Source: Halopseudomonas xinjiangensis (lineage in GTDB: Bacteria > Pseudomonadota > Gammaproteobacteria > Pseudomonadales > Pseudomonadaceae). Taken from it: a stretch of DNA of 64,000 bases. The stretch lies in contig NZ_LT629736.1 of NCBI RefSeq assembly GCF_900104945.1, positions 2,686,001 through 2,750,000 of the forward strand, given 5' to 3'. Positions within the stretch are counted from its first letter, which is position 1, and each line of letters begins with the position of its first letter. The position numbers were made by a program, and so were the translations under genes. Positions 39,885 through 50,200 of the stretch are shown here, in pieces. A model generated the notes under the pieces. It saw only the letters and a list, made by a program, of their open reading frames with translations, made no database searches and was not told the origin of the DNA.

Positions 39885-41261
39885 TCAACTGTCGGCGATG
39901 CGCTCATCGTCGACAGGCCGGTTCGGGCCGACGCGGTGGTAGTTGGCCGCCACCGCCAGAGCGCATAGAACGATGTAGGTCGCGGCATTGGCCGGAATCT
40001 GAAGATTGAAGTCCGTACTCGAGTGAATCATCAGCGACAGGATCCCTATCGCTGCTCCGAATCCCACCCCACTGCGATATAGCGATTTACGTTGGCGCAT
40101 CGCCTTGATTGCGTAATGCATCGACAACCCCACGAACAGCACCAGCGGCAGGCAGCCGATCAACCCGAACTCGATGAAGAACTGCAGAAAATCGTTATGC
40201 GCATGATCGTAATGCAAAGGTATTTCGCGTCCGGCAAAGCGCGGAAATACGGCCTCGAAACTACCCGCGCCCTGTCCGATGATGGGATTTTCCTTAGCCA
40301 ACGGTAGCGCATGCTCGACGACCAGGCCGCGATACTCGTTTGCTTCGAGAATCACATTGCCGTCCACCACTACGTCATTCAGACGCGTATTGACCAGCCG
40401 CTCCTTCAGCTGGTCCAGCCCGAAGTACTGGCTGATGATGAATATGTCGATGAGCACGATGCTTGCCAGGATGAGACTGTTGCGTAGACGGTTTTCCCGG
40501 TCGATCAGCACGAACGCCCCGCCAACGATCAACAGGCTGGCAAAAAATGCCGTGTTGCCCATCCGCGAATGACTCATCACCAGCGCAATCACCATGATCA
40601 CCAGGCCGAGACGCACCCGCATCTTCGGCCCCATGATGGTCTCGACCAGCCGCGCCCAGCGAAAGCGGCCACCGTCGCGAAGCGCCATCAGCAGACCGAT
40701 GCCGGCAGCCATGGACAGCTCCAGATAGCCCGCAAGATGGTTTCGATTGACGAAGGTCCCCGTCGCGTGACCAACGTGAAACCGTTTGGCTTCGAGCACC
40801 AGCCATTCCACGCCGGAGAGCGTCATGAAGGTGCCGAAAAACGCCTGGAACACCCCACTGAAAACCAGCACACCGAGCAGCAGGGAAATGCGCCGGCGCG
40901 TCCTTGCCATTCCCGACACCAGCAGATACAGCAGGCAGTAGCCGATCCCCAGCATCAGGTATTGGAACGTGCTACCCGGATCCCGGCTGATACCGCCCAG
41001 CCATTGAATGAGGACCCACAGCTGGGCAAGCAGAAGCAGGCCCAACGGCAGCAAGGCTCGGCGGAAACCCGTTCCGAGCGACTCCTTGCGGACCAGCTGA
41101 ATGATGCTCCAGCCGATGCTCAGCGCGCCAACCAGCAGAATGAACAGGCCAACCGCCCAGTCCCTATTGCTCCCCATGGGCAGCGGAAGCCAGACGAGCG
41201 TAGCCAGCAAACCGGCGAACAGGCATTTTTCGGCTATATCCAGCCGCGGATGGTCGATCAT
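39885..41261 (-). CDS. O-antigen ligase/polymerase family membrane protein
   Basis: 458 residues, about 12 membrane helices. The Wzy_C/O-antigen ligase signature is the periplasmic loop with VNRNHLAGYLELSMAAGIGL, followed by GQGAGSFEAVFPRFAGREIP and the motif YDHAHNDFLQFFIEFGLIGC. Members either polymerise repeat units, join polymer to lipid A core or glycosylate proteins. With a separate Wzy-like gene at 33513, this one may be the ligase or an EPS-attachment enzyme. It is convergent with the second WecG-type gene (9-base gap). Confidence 0.9.
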   Translation of the reverse strand: MIDHPRLDIAEKCLFAGLLATLVWLPLPMGSNRDWAVGLFILLVGALSIGWSIIQLVRKESLGTGFRRALLPLGLLLLAQLWVLIQWLGGISRDPGSTFQYLMLGIGYCLLYLLVSGMARTRRRISLLLGVLVFSGVFQAFFGTFMTLSGVEWLVLEAKRFHVGHATGTFVNRNHLAGYLELSMAAGIGLLMALRDGGRFRWARLVETIMGPKMRVRLGLVIMVIALVMSHSRMGNTAFFASLLIVGGAFVLIDRENRLRNSLILASIVLIDIFIISQYFGLDQLKERLVNTRLNDVVVDGNVILEANEYRGLVVEHALPLAKENPIIGQGAGSFEAVFPRFAGREIPLHYDHAHNDFLQFFIEFGLIGCLPLVLFVGLSMHYAIKAMRQRKSLYRSGVGFGAAIGILSLMIHSSTDFNLQIPANAATYIVLCALAVAANYHRVGPNRPVDDERIADS

Positions 41262-41397
41262 GATGGCGCTTCCTTGCTTCTGCGAGCGATGGGAATACTT
41301 CCGCCGGAACGCTTGGGTCGGCTGACGTTACTTCCGCGCCCGGTTCATGCGTCGCGAGAGGGACAGACCACTGCATCAACCGTCGGGCAACGGGGCT

Positions 41398-41619
41398 TCA
41401 AATCCGGCGCGTGCTTCGACCGTCGGACGCGTTAGCGGACATGCCGAGCAAAGCGAGTACGGTCGAGGCGGAAATCCCGTACTCCTTCATCAGAGCTTTG
41501 AGCTCATCGCTGAAACTGAGCTCCTGCTGCAATCCCGCGTCGCGCTTCATCGATTCCAGCTGGGCAAGCTGTTCGGCCAGACGCCGTTCCGCGGCCCGAA
41601 ATTCGGATAGTTTACTCAT
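41398..41619 (-). CDS. Truncated MvaT/MvaU (H-NS family) protein: oligomerisation domain only
   Basis: 73 residues. MSKLSEFRAAERRLAEQLAQ and DAGLQQELSFSDELKALMKE follow the coiled-coil oligomerisation half of MvaT/MvaU closely. The ~50-residue C-terminal DNA-binding half (normally with an RKVKxYKNPHTGEVIETKGGNHKTLK-type core) is absent: the frame stops after GRSTRRI, and none of the three downstream frames encodes a recognisable remnant. It may therefore be a free-standing antagonist, like enterobacterial H-NST, which poisons H-NS filaments, or merely a truncated copy. It is adjacent to the EPS locus and the ligase gene, on the same strand, 137 bases away. Confidence 0.8.
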   Translation of the reverse strand: MSKLSEFRAAERRLAEQLAQLESMKRDAGLQQELSFSDELKALMKEYGISASTVLALLGMSANASDGRSTRRI

Positions 41620-41707
41620 GAGGTGCTCGTGACGAGTCGAAACGAAGGATTCTACACTATCGCGTCCTGGTTAGACGCTGCCCTCATCTGCGACTAGCCT
41701 TTGATTC

Positions 41708-43474
41708 ATGATCGAATCCTCCGTCACTATTCATCGTTTGTCCGGAACTCAGCGATACGTCCGCATGCTGCTCGCAGGGTTGGCCCTGCTTTCGCTCGGC
41801 TCCTGCTCCGGTACCGACCCCGCGACATCCAACCCCTCCACGCAGCCACTCGAAGAGCGACAGGCAGAGCGGTTCATGGTATCGGCCGCGCACCCCGCCG
41901 CCGTCGAGGCGGGGCTGGACATGCTTCGACGCGGAGGCCATGCCGTCGATGCAGCCATCGCCGTGCAGATGGTCCTGGGGTTTATCGAGGCGCCAGAAAC
42001 CGGCATCGGCGGCGGCGGCTTTCTGCTGTTGCATGATGCAGACTCGAATGAATCCATCATGTACGACGGCCGTGAGAAGGCTCCGCAAGCTGCCACGCCC
42101 GAACGATTCCGCCGCCTCGGCATCGCGCTTCCGAAGGCGGTGGCCATTCCCAGCACGTCTTCGGTAGGTGTCCCCGGGCTGGTCGCCATGCTCGGAGCCG
42201 CGCATGAGCAATACGGTCGACTGCCTTGGGCCGAGCTGTTCGAGCCGGCCATCCGCCTGGCCGAAACGGGCATGACCATGCCTCCGCGCCTGCAGACCCA
42301 GATTGAGCAGGACTGGTCTCTGCGCCTGTTTGGCGATACGCGTGACTATTTTCGCGCCCAGGCTTCCGATGACCCGCCGCGCCTGCGTAATCCTCTGCTG
42401 GCCACTACCATGCGCGAGATCGCCGAGAACGGCCCGGACAGCTTCTACCAGGGGGACATCGCCGACACATTCGTTGCCCGCTTACGCCAGGGCCGCTGGG
42501 GTCTGGACGATCTGACGCTCGAGGACATGGCCGGCTACCGTGCCGTCGCGCGCGAACCGGTCTGCGGCACCTATCGTGAGTGGACGCTCTGTGGCGGCGC
42601 GCCGCCCAGCTCCGGTGGGCTGACAGTACTGCAGGCGCTGGGCATTCTCGAACACTTCCCGCTGGGCGAGATGGACCCGGAAGACCCGGTGACCTGGCAT
42701 CTGATCGCCGAGGCCAGCCGGCTGGCCTATGCAGATCGCGACTACTACATCGGCGACCCGGACTTCGTTGACGTGCCGGTCGAAGCGCTGCTCGACAAGG
42801 ACTATCTCGTCGCACGCAGCCAACTGATCGACCCGCAGCGAGCGATGACCGAAGTCACCCCGGGCGAACCTTCTACAGTCCCGGTACTCGAACAGTCACA
42901 ATGGGGGCCGGATCCTGACGGTACCGGAACCTCGCATTTCAGTGTGGTCGACGCAGACGGCAACATGCTGGCGCTGACCAGCTCCAACGAAGCCCCATTC
43001 GGCAGCCGCATGATGAGCCAGGGGTTCGTGGTGAACAGTCAGTTGACCGACTTCAGTTTCAGGCCGAGCATCGACGGTCGCCCGCACCCCAACGCGGTAG
43101 GGCCAGGCAAGCGCCCGCGTAGCTCGATGTCGCCCTTCGTGGTGTTCGATGCCGAGGGCGAGCCAAAACTGGTCATCGGTTCGCGCGGGGGCAGCAGGAT
43201 CATTGGCTACGTGTTGAAGACACTGATTGGCGTACTGGACTGGAATCTCGATGTTCAGCATGCAATCGCCCTGCCGAACATGGTGGAACGCGGGCAGGGA
43301 ATCGAGATCGAAACCGGTACCGAGCTGGAAGCCTTGGCTCCACGACTGGACGCGCTGGGTCATGAAGTCCGAATTGTTCCCATGACCAGTGGTCTGCACG
43401 GCATAGAGCGTACAAACAGCGGCTGGCGAGGCGGCGCCGATCCACGCCTGGATGGTGTGGCGCTCGGCGACTGA
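41708..43474 (+). CDS. ggt: Gamma-glutamyltranspeptidase, lipoprotein form
   Basis: Ntn-hydrolase that cleaves or transfers gamma-glutamyl groups outside the cytoplasm. 588 residues. A hydrophobic leader ends in LSLGSC (Cys33, probable lipid anchor). The proenzyme splits before nucleophile Thr408 in GTSHFSVVDADGNM; substrate-binding GTGIGGGGFLLLHD-like loop (PETGIGGGGFLLL) and SMSPFVVF are present. It heads a three-gene set with amidoligase and amidotransferase genes, 33 bases and -4 bases apart. Compared with glutathione-scavenging Ggt, this context suggests a role with a gamma-glutamyl small molecule. Confidence 0.94.
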   Translation: MIESSVTIHRLSGTQRYVRMLLAGLALLSLGSCSGTDPATSNPSTQPLEERQAERFMVSAAHPAAVEAGLDMLRRGGHAVDAAIAVQMVLGFIEAPETGIGGGGFLLLHDADSNESIMYDGREKAPQAATPERFRRLGIALPKAVAIPSTSSVGVPGLVAMLGAAHEQYGRLPWAELFEPAIRLAETGMTMPPRLQTQIEQDWSLRLFGDTRDYFRAQASDDPPRLRNPLLATTMREIAENGPDSFYQGDIADTFVARLRQGRWGLDDLTLEDMAGYRAVAREPVCGTYREWTLCGGAPPSSGGLTVLQALGILEHFPLGEMDPEDPVTWHLIAEASRLAYADRDYYIGDPDFVDVPVEALLDKDYLVARSQLIDPQRAMTEVTPGEPSTVPVLEQSQWGPDPDGTGTSHFSVVDADGNMLALTSSNEAPFGSRMMSQGFVVNSQLTDFSFRPSIDGRPHPNAVGPGKRPRSSMSPFVVFDAEGEPKLVIGSRGGSRIIGYVLKTLIGVLDWNLDVQHAIALPNMVERGQGIEIETGTELEALAPRLDALGHEVRIVPMTSGLHGIERTNSGWRGGADPRLDGVALGD

Positions 43475-43507
43475 ACCAGCCGGCCCTTGCATCGCACCGG
43501 AGATTAC

Positions 43508-44512
43508 ATGACAGGCAATCAAATCGAGCCCGGGCTGCCGCCGGTGCAGCACACCGCCGAGGGCAAGCTGCGCCGGGTCGGCGTGGAACTGGAAATGAAC
43601 GGGCTGGAGATCGGCGAGCTGGCGAAGCTGACCGCCGATTTCTTCGGACTGCAGGTTGAAGAAACCAGCCGCTATGAGCGCACCCTCAAGGGCGATCCGG
43701 CTGGCGACTGGGTCGTGGAACTGGACTTTCGTCTGCTGAAGCAGCTCGGACGGGAGCATCGCGTCGCCGACGACATCGGTGACGAACTGAAAACCTCCGC
43801 CGAAGAACTGTTGAAGTGGGCTGCCGACTCGCTGGTGCCGGTAGAACTGGTCAGCCCTCCACTACCCATGGGACGGCTAACCGAGGTCAACGACCTGATT
43901 GTCCGGCTGCGCGAAGCCGGAGCCAAGGGTACCGCGGACCGAATGACCAACGCATTCGGCATGCAGTTCAACCCGGAAGTGCCGAGCAGCAACCCGGAAA
44001 CCATCGCGGCGTATCTGAAGGCATTCTTCTGTCTGTTCGACTGGATCAGCGCACGCGCCAAGATCAACATGACCCGGCGGCTCACCGCGTTCGCCGAGCC
44101 GTTCCCGGGCGCCTACATACGCCACATGGTCAACCCGTTCTACTGGCCAGACCTGCCGACCCTGATCGAGGATTACCTACATCACAATCCCACCCGCAAC
44201 CGGGCGCTGGACATGCTGCCCCTGTTCAAGCACCTGGATGCGGACCGCGTGGCAGCACATACCGGTGACGAGTTGATCAAGTCGCGCCCGACGTTCCACT
44301 ATCGCCTGCCGGACTGCCGCATCGATCAGCCCGGCTGGGGTCTGCACATTGCCTGGAATGACTGGCTCGAAGTGGAGCGACTGGCGGCCGACCGGGAGCG
44401 GCTCGATCTCTGCTGCCGCGCCTACTGTGCTCACCTTGACCACCGTCTGGGACGTTTGCTCACGCGCTGGGTCGACCAGGTTGAAAGCAACTGGCTCAGC
44501 GGCGCCTCATGA
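43508..44512 (+). CDS. Amidoligase family enzyme (glutamine-synthetase fold)
   Basis: 334 residues. The N-terminal half shows the amidoligase pattern: VGVELEMNGLEIGELAKLTA, WVVELDFRLL and LVPVELVSPPLPM (acid residues binding metal/ATP). The family (COG-like amidoligase_2) is related to glutamine synthetase and GCS2 and is predicted to form amide bonds between amino groups and carboxylates. Published family analyses noted recurrent pairing with amidotransferase-like hydrolases, exactly as here. ATG 43508 is preceded by CGGAG. The stop overlaps the next ATG by 4 bases. The substrate is unknown. Confidence 0.85.
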   Translation: MTGNQIEPGLPPVQHTAEGKLRRVGVELEMNGLEIGELAKLTADFFGLQVEETSRYERTLKGDPAGDWVVELDFRLLKQLGREHRVADDIGDELKTSAEELLKWAADSLVPVELVSPPLPMGRLTEVNDLIVRLREAGAKGTADRMTNAFGMQFNPEVPSSNPETIAAYLKAFFCLFDWISARAKINMTRRLTAFAEPFPGAYIRHMVNPFYWPDLPTLIEDYLHHNPTRNRALDMLPLFKHLDADRVAAHTGDELIKSRPTFHYRLPDCRIDQPGWGLHIAWNDWLEVERLAADRERLDLCCRAYCAHLDHRLGRLLTRWVDQVESNWLSGAS

Positions 44513-45192
44513 CACGACCTGTCGTAGCCATCACCGGGCCGATGCGCGGCGCGTTCGGTCCCCGCTTCATGGTTGCCTGTGCGGTACGCATGTATGGTGG
44601 CAAACCGTTACAGGTCCGTCCTGGCGACCCTATCGCCGAGCTGAGCTACGACGCGGTGGTGGTCACCGGCGGCCACGACATCAACCCCGTTCTGTACGCT
44701 GCGGAGCCCGAAGTTCAGCCCAAATACGATGCCGAGCGGGACGCACTCGAGACAGCGGTGATCGACGACGCCCTGGCCCGCGGCCTGCCGCTGCTGGGTA
44801 TCTGCCGTGGCGCACAGCTGCTAAATGCCAGGCGCGGCGGCAACCTGTTCCAGGAGCTGAAGTCGCACCGCAAGATGACGTCCAACCGCTGGACCATTCT
44901 TCCGTTGAAAACCCTCTGTCTGGAATCCGATAGCTGGCTCGCCAGTCTGCTGGCTGCGCCCACGTGCAAGATCAACAGCCTGCATAATCAGGCAATCGAT
45001 CGGGTCGGAGACGGGCTGCGCATCGTTGGCCGGGACCTGGACGGCATCATCCAGGCGGTCGAGGACCCGTCCCGCCCGTTTCTGCTCGGTGTGCAGTGGC
45101 ACCCGGAGTTTCTGCTCTTCCTGCGCCGGCAGCGGAGGCTGTTTTGCGCTCTGCTGCAAGCCTGTCGTCAGCCCCGCTCCGGAAGCGGCTGA
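44509..45192 (+). CDS. Class I glutamine amidotransferase-like hydrolase (gamma-glutamyl hydrolase group)
   Basis: 227 residues. GATase/PuuD-like fold with complete triad: Cys99 in LLGICRGAQLLN, His198 and Glu200 in GVQWHPEF. VVVTGGHDINPVLYA is the oxyanion region. No amidotransferase partner domain is present, so it acts as a stand-alone hydrolase of gamma-glutamyl amides. Coupled to the amidoligase through ATGA overlap. Its 3' end overlaps convergent recD by 25 bases. Confidence 0.9.
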   Translation: MTRPVVAITGPMRGAFGPRFMVACAVRMYGGKPLQVRPGDPIAELSYDAVVVTGGHDINPVLYAAEPEVQPKYDAERDALETAVIDDALARGLPLLGICRGAQLLNARRGGNLFQELKSHRKMTSNRWTILPLKTLCLESDSWLASLLAAPTCKINSLHNQAIDRVGDGLRIVGRDLDGIIQAVEDPSRPFLLGVQWHPEFLLFLRRQRRLFCALLQACRQPRSGSG

Positions 45193-47237
45193 AGGTTCAG
45201 CCCACTGAAGCGCCGCACCCGACGCTTCACCGCCTGCTCAAATACTTCCGGACGACTTTCCAGCAGCGTGAAGTGTGCGCTCGCGCGGGTAATCGCCGTG
45301 TACACCAGTTCCTTGGTCAGCACCGGATTGCGAGCAGCCGGCAATAACAACGCGGCGTGCTCGAACTCCGAACCCTGGGATTTGTGCACGGTCATGGCGA
45401 ACACCGTGTCGACCTCGGGCAGACGGCTGGGTAGCACGAAACGGACACCACCGGCACCGTCATTACGCGGGAAGGCGACCCGCAGAGCAAATTGCTCGCT
45501 CTCACCGGTGTGCAGCGCGGGCTCACGAATCCGCAAGGCGATGCCGATATCACCATTCATCAATCCGAGACTGTAATCGTTGCGCGTGATCAGCACCGGG
45601 CGCCCCTCGTACCAGCCATGCTCGGCCGGCAACAGGCCGCGTCGATGCAGCAGGCTCGCCACTCGCTGGTTGACTGCCTCGACGCCCCAGTCGCCCCGGC
45701 GCACGGCACAGAGCAGACGGAAACGATCGAAGGCAGTCAGGATGGTCCGCGCCCAATCGATCCATGCGTGGTCATCGGCAGGAGCGGTCGCCGCCGGCCG
45801 GCCGTCGCGCAGGACGCTCAGATAGCTGGCGTATCCGGCCGGGTTCGCATCCAGCCCTGCCACCAGCGCAGCGAAAGCCGGGTCACCTGCATGGGCGAGC
45901 TGACGCTGCCGGATGTCGGCGAACGCACCGCTGCGTAGCAGAGCGCGGGCCGCTTCGGCATCACAGCGGTTTACCGCGCGCGCCAGCTCGCCAATGCCGC
46001 TGTCGCGCCCGAATCGATGGGAGTGGCGGAGCATTGCGGTCTGCTGCTCGAGCAGATGCTGGTCACTGTCACCGGGCTCAAGCTCTGCAGCGTCAAGCGA
46101 CTGACCACTGACCTGCTCCAACCATGCACGCGTTTCGGCAGAATAACGGCCTTCGTCGGCGTGCGCGCATAGGTCGCCCAGCACCGCCCCGGCTTCGACA
46201 GAAGCCAGTTGATCCTTGTCTCCAAGCAAAACCAGCCTGGCACTGACCGGCAAGGCCGTGAGGACACACGCCATCATTTCCAAGTCGATCATCGACGCTT
46301 CATCGATCACCAGCACATCGAGCGCCAGCGGATTACGCGCGTTATGACGAAAGTGCCGGCTGTCCGGGAGGCTGCCAAGCAGTCTGTGTAATGTGCTGAC
46401 CTCGGTGGGAATCTCGGTCCTGATGGTCGCGTCTACCGGCAATGCGCCGACCTGGCGGCCGATCGACTCGGTCAGGCGCGCGGCGGCCTTGCCGGTCGGC
46501 GCGGCCAGCCGAATCCGCAGCGGCCGCCCTGCCTCGACCGCCGGTGCCTGCAATAGCGCCAGCAGCCGGACCACAGTCGTAGTTTTTCCAGTACCCGGGC
46601 CACCGGTGATGATACTGAAGCGCCCACGCGCGGCCAGCGCGCAAGCCAACCGCTGCCAGTCAGGGCTCTGCTCGCTGCCGGCGAACAGAGCCGCCAGGCG
46701 CTCGGGCATATCCGCCGAAACCGGGAGAGGCTGGCGCAGACGCTGACCCAGCGTGTCGACAACCTGCCGCTCATATTGCCAGTAACGGCGCAGGTACAAG
46801 CGTTCGCCAACCAGGACCAGCGGACGACTGCCCTGTTCGGGCTGATCACTATCGACTACCGCACTGGTGATCAATGCCGCCTGCCAATCTTCCAGCTGCA
46901 GGCCGCCCAGCAGCTGCGACGGCAGCAGGGCGGCGCCCGTTTCTTCCCCCTCCGGCGGTAAGGACAGCGCCAGGTCGGGCTCTTCCAGTGTCGCGCGCAG
47001 GTTGAGGCAGACATGGCCATGGCCAAGTTGATGGCTCACCAGGGCTGCTGACAGCAGGACCTTTGCCGGACAGGCGGGCTCCTGCTCGAGCAGAAACGCA
47101 GCCAAGGCGCGATCCAGCGCGCGCAGCCAGCCATTGTCCTGCCACTGATCAAGCAAAGACATGAGCTCACGGCTGTCGAGCAGCGCCGGTAGCGGCTCTA
47201 CTGTCGCCTCCAGCAAATCGAGCTGGTCACCCTGCAT
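45168..47237 (-). CDS. recD: Exodeoxyribonuclease V alpha subunit RecD
   Basis: Fast 5'-3' helicase motor of RecBCD. 689 residues. Walker A GGPGTGKTTTVVRLLALL, Walker B LVIDEASMIDLEMM, SuperFamily 1 motif VFAMTVHKSQGSEFEHAALL and motif VI YTAITRASAHFTL. The N-terminal ~150 residues are the RecD accessory domain. It follows recB with an 11-base overlap. Convergent with the amidotransferase gene. Confidence 0.96.
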   Translation of the reverse strand: MQGDQLDLLEATVEPLPALLDSRELMSLLDQWQDNGWLRALDRALAAFLLEQEPACPAKVLLSAALVSHQLGHGHVCLNLRATLEEPDLALSLPPEGEETGAALLPSQLLGGLQLEDWQAALITSAVVDSDQPEQGSRPLVLVGERLYLRRYWQYERQVVDTLGQRLRQPLPVSADMPERLAALFAGSEQSPDWQRLACALAARGRFSIITGGPGTGKTTTVVRLLALLQAPAVEAGRPLRIRLAAPTGKAAARLTESIGRQVGALPVDATIRTEIPTEVSTLHRLLGSLPDSRHFRHNARNPLALDVLVIDEASMIDLEMMACVLTALPVSARLVLLGDKDQLASVEAGAVLGDLCAHADEGRYSAETRAWLEQVSGQSLDAAELEPGDSDQHLLEQQTAMLRHSHRFGRDSGIGELARAVNRCDAEAARALLRSGAFADIRQRQLAHAGDPAFAALVAGLDANPAGYASYLSVLRDGRPAATAPADDHAWIDWARTILTAFDRFRLLCAVRRGDWGVEAVNQRVASLLHRRGLLPAEHGWYEGRPVLITRNDYSLGLMNGDIGIALRIREPALHTGESEQFALRVAFPRNDGAGGVRFVLPSRLPEVDTVFAMTVHKSQGSEFEHAALLLPAARNPVLTKELVYTAITRASAHFTLLESRPEVFEQAVKRRVRRFSGLNLQPLPERG

Positions 47238-50200
47238 GGATCGCCTCCTTCACCGGCCGGCCTGCGAACAGGTCATCCAGCGTTTCAATCAGTTCTCGAG
47301 GCGGACAGTCGTGCCACAGGCCCCCTCCGTCGGCCTCGACCCCACGCACGAACCAGTACAGCGCGCCACCGATGTGCCGGTCATAGTCATAGTCGGCCAG
47401 CCTCGCTCTGAGTTGTCGATGCAGGGCCAGCAGATAGAACACGTATTGCAGGTCGTACCGGTGCTCGAGGACCGCTCGCTGCATCGCCGCAGCGGTGTAC
47501 TCCGACGGTCCCTGCCCCAGCCAGTTGGATTTGTAATCGAGCACGTAATAGCGTCCCTGATGCTCGAATACCAGGTCGATGAAACCCTTGAACAGCCCGT
47601 TGAGCTGATCGCGCTCCAATGCCGGACGCGGTTGTTCCTCAAGCGTCGCAGCGCGAACCAGCCGGTCGATTCGCTGCACATCCACCCGGCTGGCGCTGAA
47701 CATGAACTCCATCTCGCTCTGATACTGCCGCGGCTGCAGCGCCGCAAGCGACAGATCGGTGCCGGGCACCAGGCCGGGACGGGCCAGGAGCGACGCCAGC
47801 CACTCACCCAGGCTATCGGCCCACTCGGCCCAGCCGCGACGCTGGCAGCGCGGGTAGAGCCACTCCCGGCAGCGCGTCGAATCGGCCAGACGGGCAAAGC
47901 CATCGTTGCCGGCAGATTCCAGCAAGCCATGTATGAAAGTGCCCGGCTGCGGTCCCCGCGGGAACCGGTGGATGGTCGGCGTTTCGCCCGGGCGCAGCGG
48001 CACGAAGCGACTGCTGCGCTCGTCATCCGCGAGATGATCCGAGAGAGCCGTCTCCGCTGCCTCGGTGCCGATTGCCAGAGCGCTATACGAGCCGATCCAC
48101 CAATGCTCGAACCCTGCGTGGACCGGGCGCCGCTCGGCAAGCGTGGCGAGCGGCGGCAGTTCCGGCTCATAGACCATGTCGCGCGGCTCTGGAGCAGGCA
48201 CGACGGACACCACCTGCCCGTCCGGCTCCCATCGCTGCAACCACGCCGCAAGCCCCTGCGGCTGCGATAAAGCTTCGCCTCCGCCCAGCAGGTAACCGAC
48301 AGCGCTATGGTGCAGTACCGACCGATTGCTCTGGCCTTTCTTCAGATCGACCATGCCAACCCAGCACGCGTGCCGGGCCCGGGTCAGGGCGACGTAGAGC
48401 AGCCGTAAATCCTCGCCCAGACGTTCGCGGTCAGCCAAACGCACGGTTTCTTCGTCAGGCTGCAATTCCAGCCGCGATTCGCCAGCCATCTGAACCCGGA
48501 CTGGCCTGCCTGCTTCGACCGGGCGCGCATGGCAGACAAATGGCAGGAATACCAGCGGGTACTCCAGCCCCTTGGACTTGTGAATGGTCACGACCTTGAC
48601 CAGTTCGGCGTCGCTCTCCAGGCGCAACACCTGCTCTTCTACTGCACCAACCGAGGCCTGACGGATCAGCTCCGCCAGATAGCGAATCAACGCCTGCTCG
48701 CCATCCAGCTCACGCGCGGCGCGTTGCAGCAGCTCGGCCAGGTGCAACAGGTTGGTCAGGCGGCGCTCGCCATCGACATGTCGCAGCAGGCGCGCCGGCA
48801 GATCATGGTCATGCAGCAACCGGTGAACCATCGGCAGGACGCCCTGGCGCTGCCACAGCTTTCGATAATCGCGGAAGCGGTCGACGCATTGTTCCCAATG
48901 CCGCTCGTCCTGGTTCAGCTGATCGAGTTCAGCCCAGGACAGGTCAAGGGTCGGGCTGGCCAGCGCCGCGCGCAGCAGCCGGTCACTGCCCGGTTCGCCA
49001 CAGGCTCGCAGCCAGCGCAGCAGATCGTTTGCCTCGAGCGTATCCAGCACCGAATCCTTGTCCGACAGATATACGCTGCGTACTCCGCGTTCTGCCAGGG
49101 CACGGCGGATCGCCTGGGCTTCCCGGCCAGTGCGTACCAGCACGGCCATGTCTGCCGGGCGAACCGGTTGCAGCGCCCCGTCGGCCTTGGCAAAGCCGAC
49201 GCGCCGCTGTTGTCCGGCCTGCAGCATCTCGACCATGGCCGTCGCGCAGCGCTCAGCCATCGATTGCCGGTAGGCCTCCGCACTCAGCGCGTCGTCACCA
49301 GCAAGGTGCCAGGCGGTCAGCGCCGGAGCCGCCTGACCATCAATGCTCCAGATTTCCTGGCGGCCTCTGGCCTGCACCTGATGAAACGGCAACGGGTTAC
49401 GGTCGTCCTCGCGGAACAGGAAGGCGGCTGACGGGAAGCGCTCTTCGGCCATCGCGAACACCCGGTTCACCGCATCGACCATCGTCTGGCTCGATCGGAA
49501 ATTGGTGTCCAGATGTTCGTGCCGACCCTCGGTCGCCTCGCGAGCACTCAGATAGGTGAAGATATCGGCACCGCGGAAGGCGTAAATTGCCTGCTTGGGA
49601 TCGCCTATCAGCAACAGCCCGGTATCAGGGTCATCCTGCCGCACGTGGTAGATGGTATCGAAGATCCGGTATTGCAGCGGATCGGTATCCTGGAACTCGT
49701 CAATCAGCGCTACCGGAAACTGCTGGCGGATCACCGCGGCCAGACGGTCACCGTTCGGGCCCTGCAGGGCTGCGTCCAGCCGGGTCAACATGTCGTCGAA
49801 GCCCATCTGCGCCCTGCGACGCTTTTCCGCCTCGAAGCGCCGGGCTATCCAGGCCGCAGCGTGGCGCAGGGAGGCCTGTTCTGGCCCGGCCAGCTTTGCC
49901 AGTGCCTGACGCAGCTCGGGCAAACGCCGGAGGGCATCGTGGTCAACCGGGTCGCCTTTTTTGCAGGCCTCCGCCATACCGGCTTCACAGAGGCGCGCCC
50001 AGGCCGATTCAGGCAGCTTCAACTCGAGTGATTCGTGATTGCTTGCCCAGTTGCGCAGAATTTCGCACCAACCCGAGTAATAGCGCTTCTGTATCTTGCG
50101 CCGGTCGACTGTGCCGTCAGCAACGGCCTTGTCCAATAACTGCTCCAGCTCGTCAGCCCAACTCGAACACGGCTGCTTGAGCAGCGCCAGCTCCTCGTCG

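Noticed and set aside
40300..40312. ACGGTAGCGC sequence resembling a second ops
   Set aside because: It mismatches the consensus at conserved positions, lies inside the ligase gene and points against its transcription.
41280..41400. Search for a frameshifted DNA-binding half of the MvaT-like gene
   Set aside because: None of the three frames downstream of the stop gives the conserved core of MvaT/MvaU, so a simple frameshift does not explain the short form.
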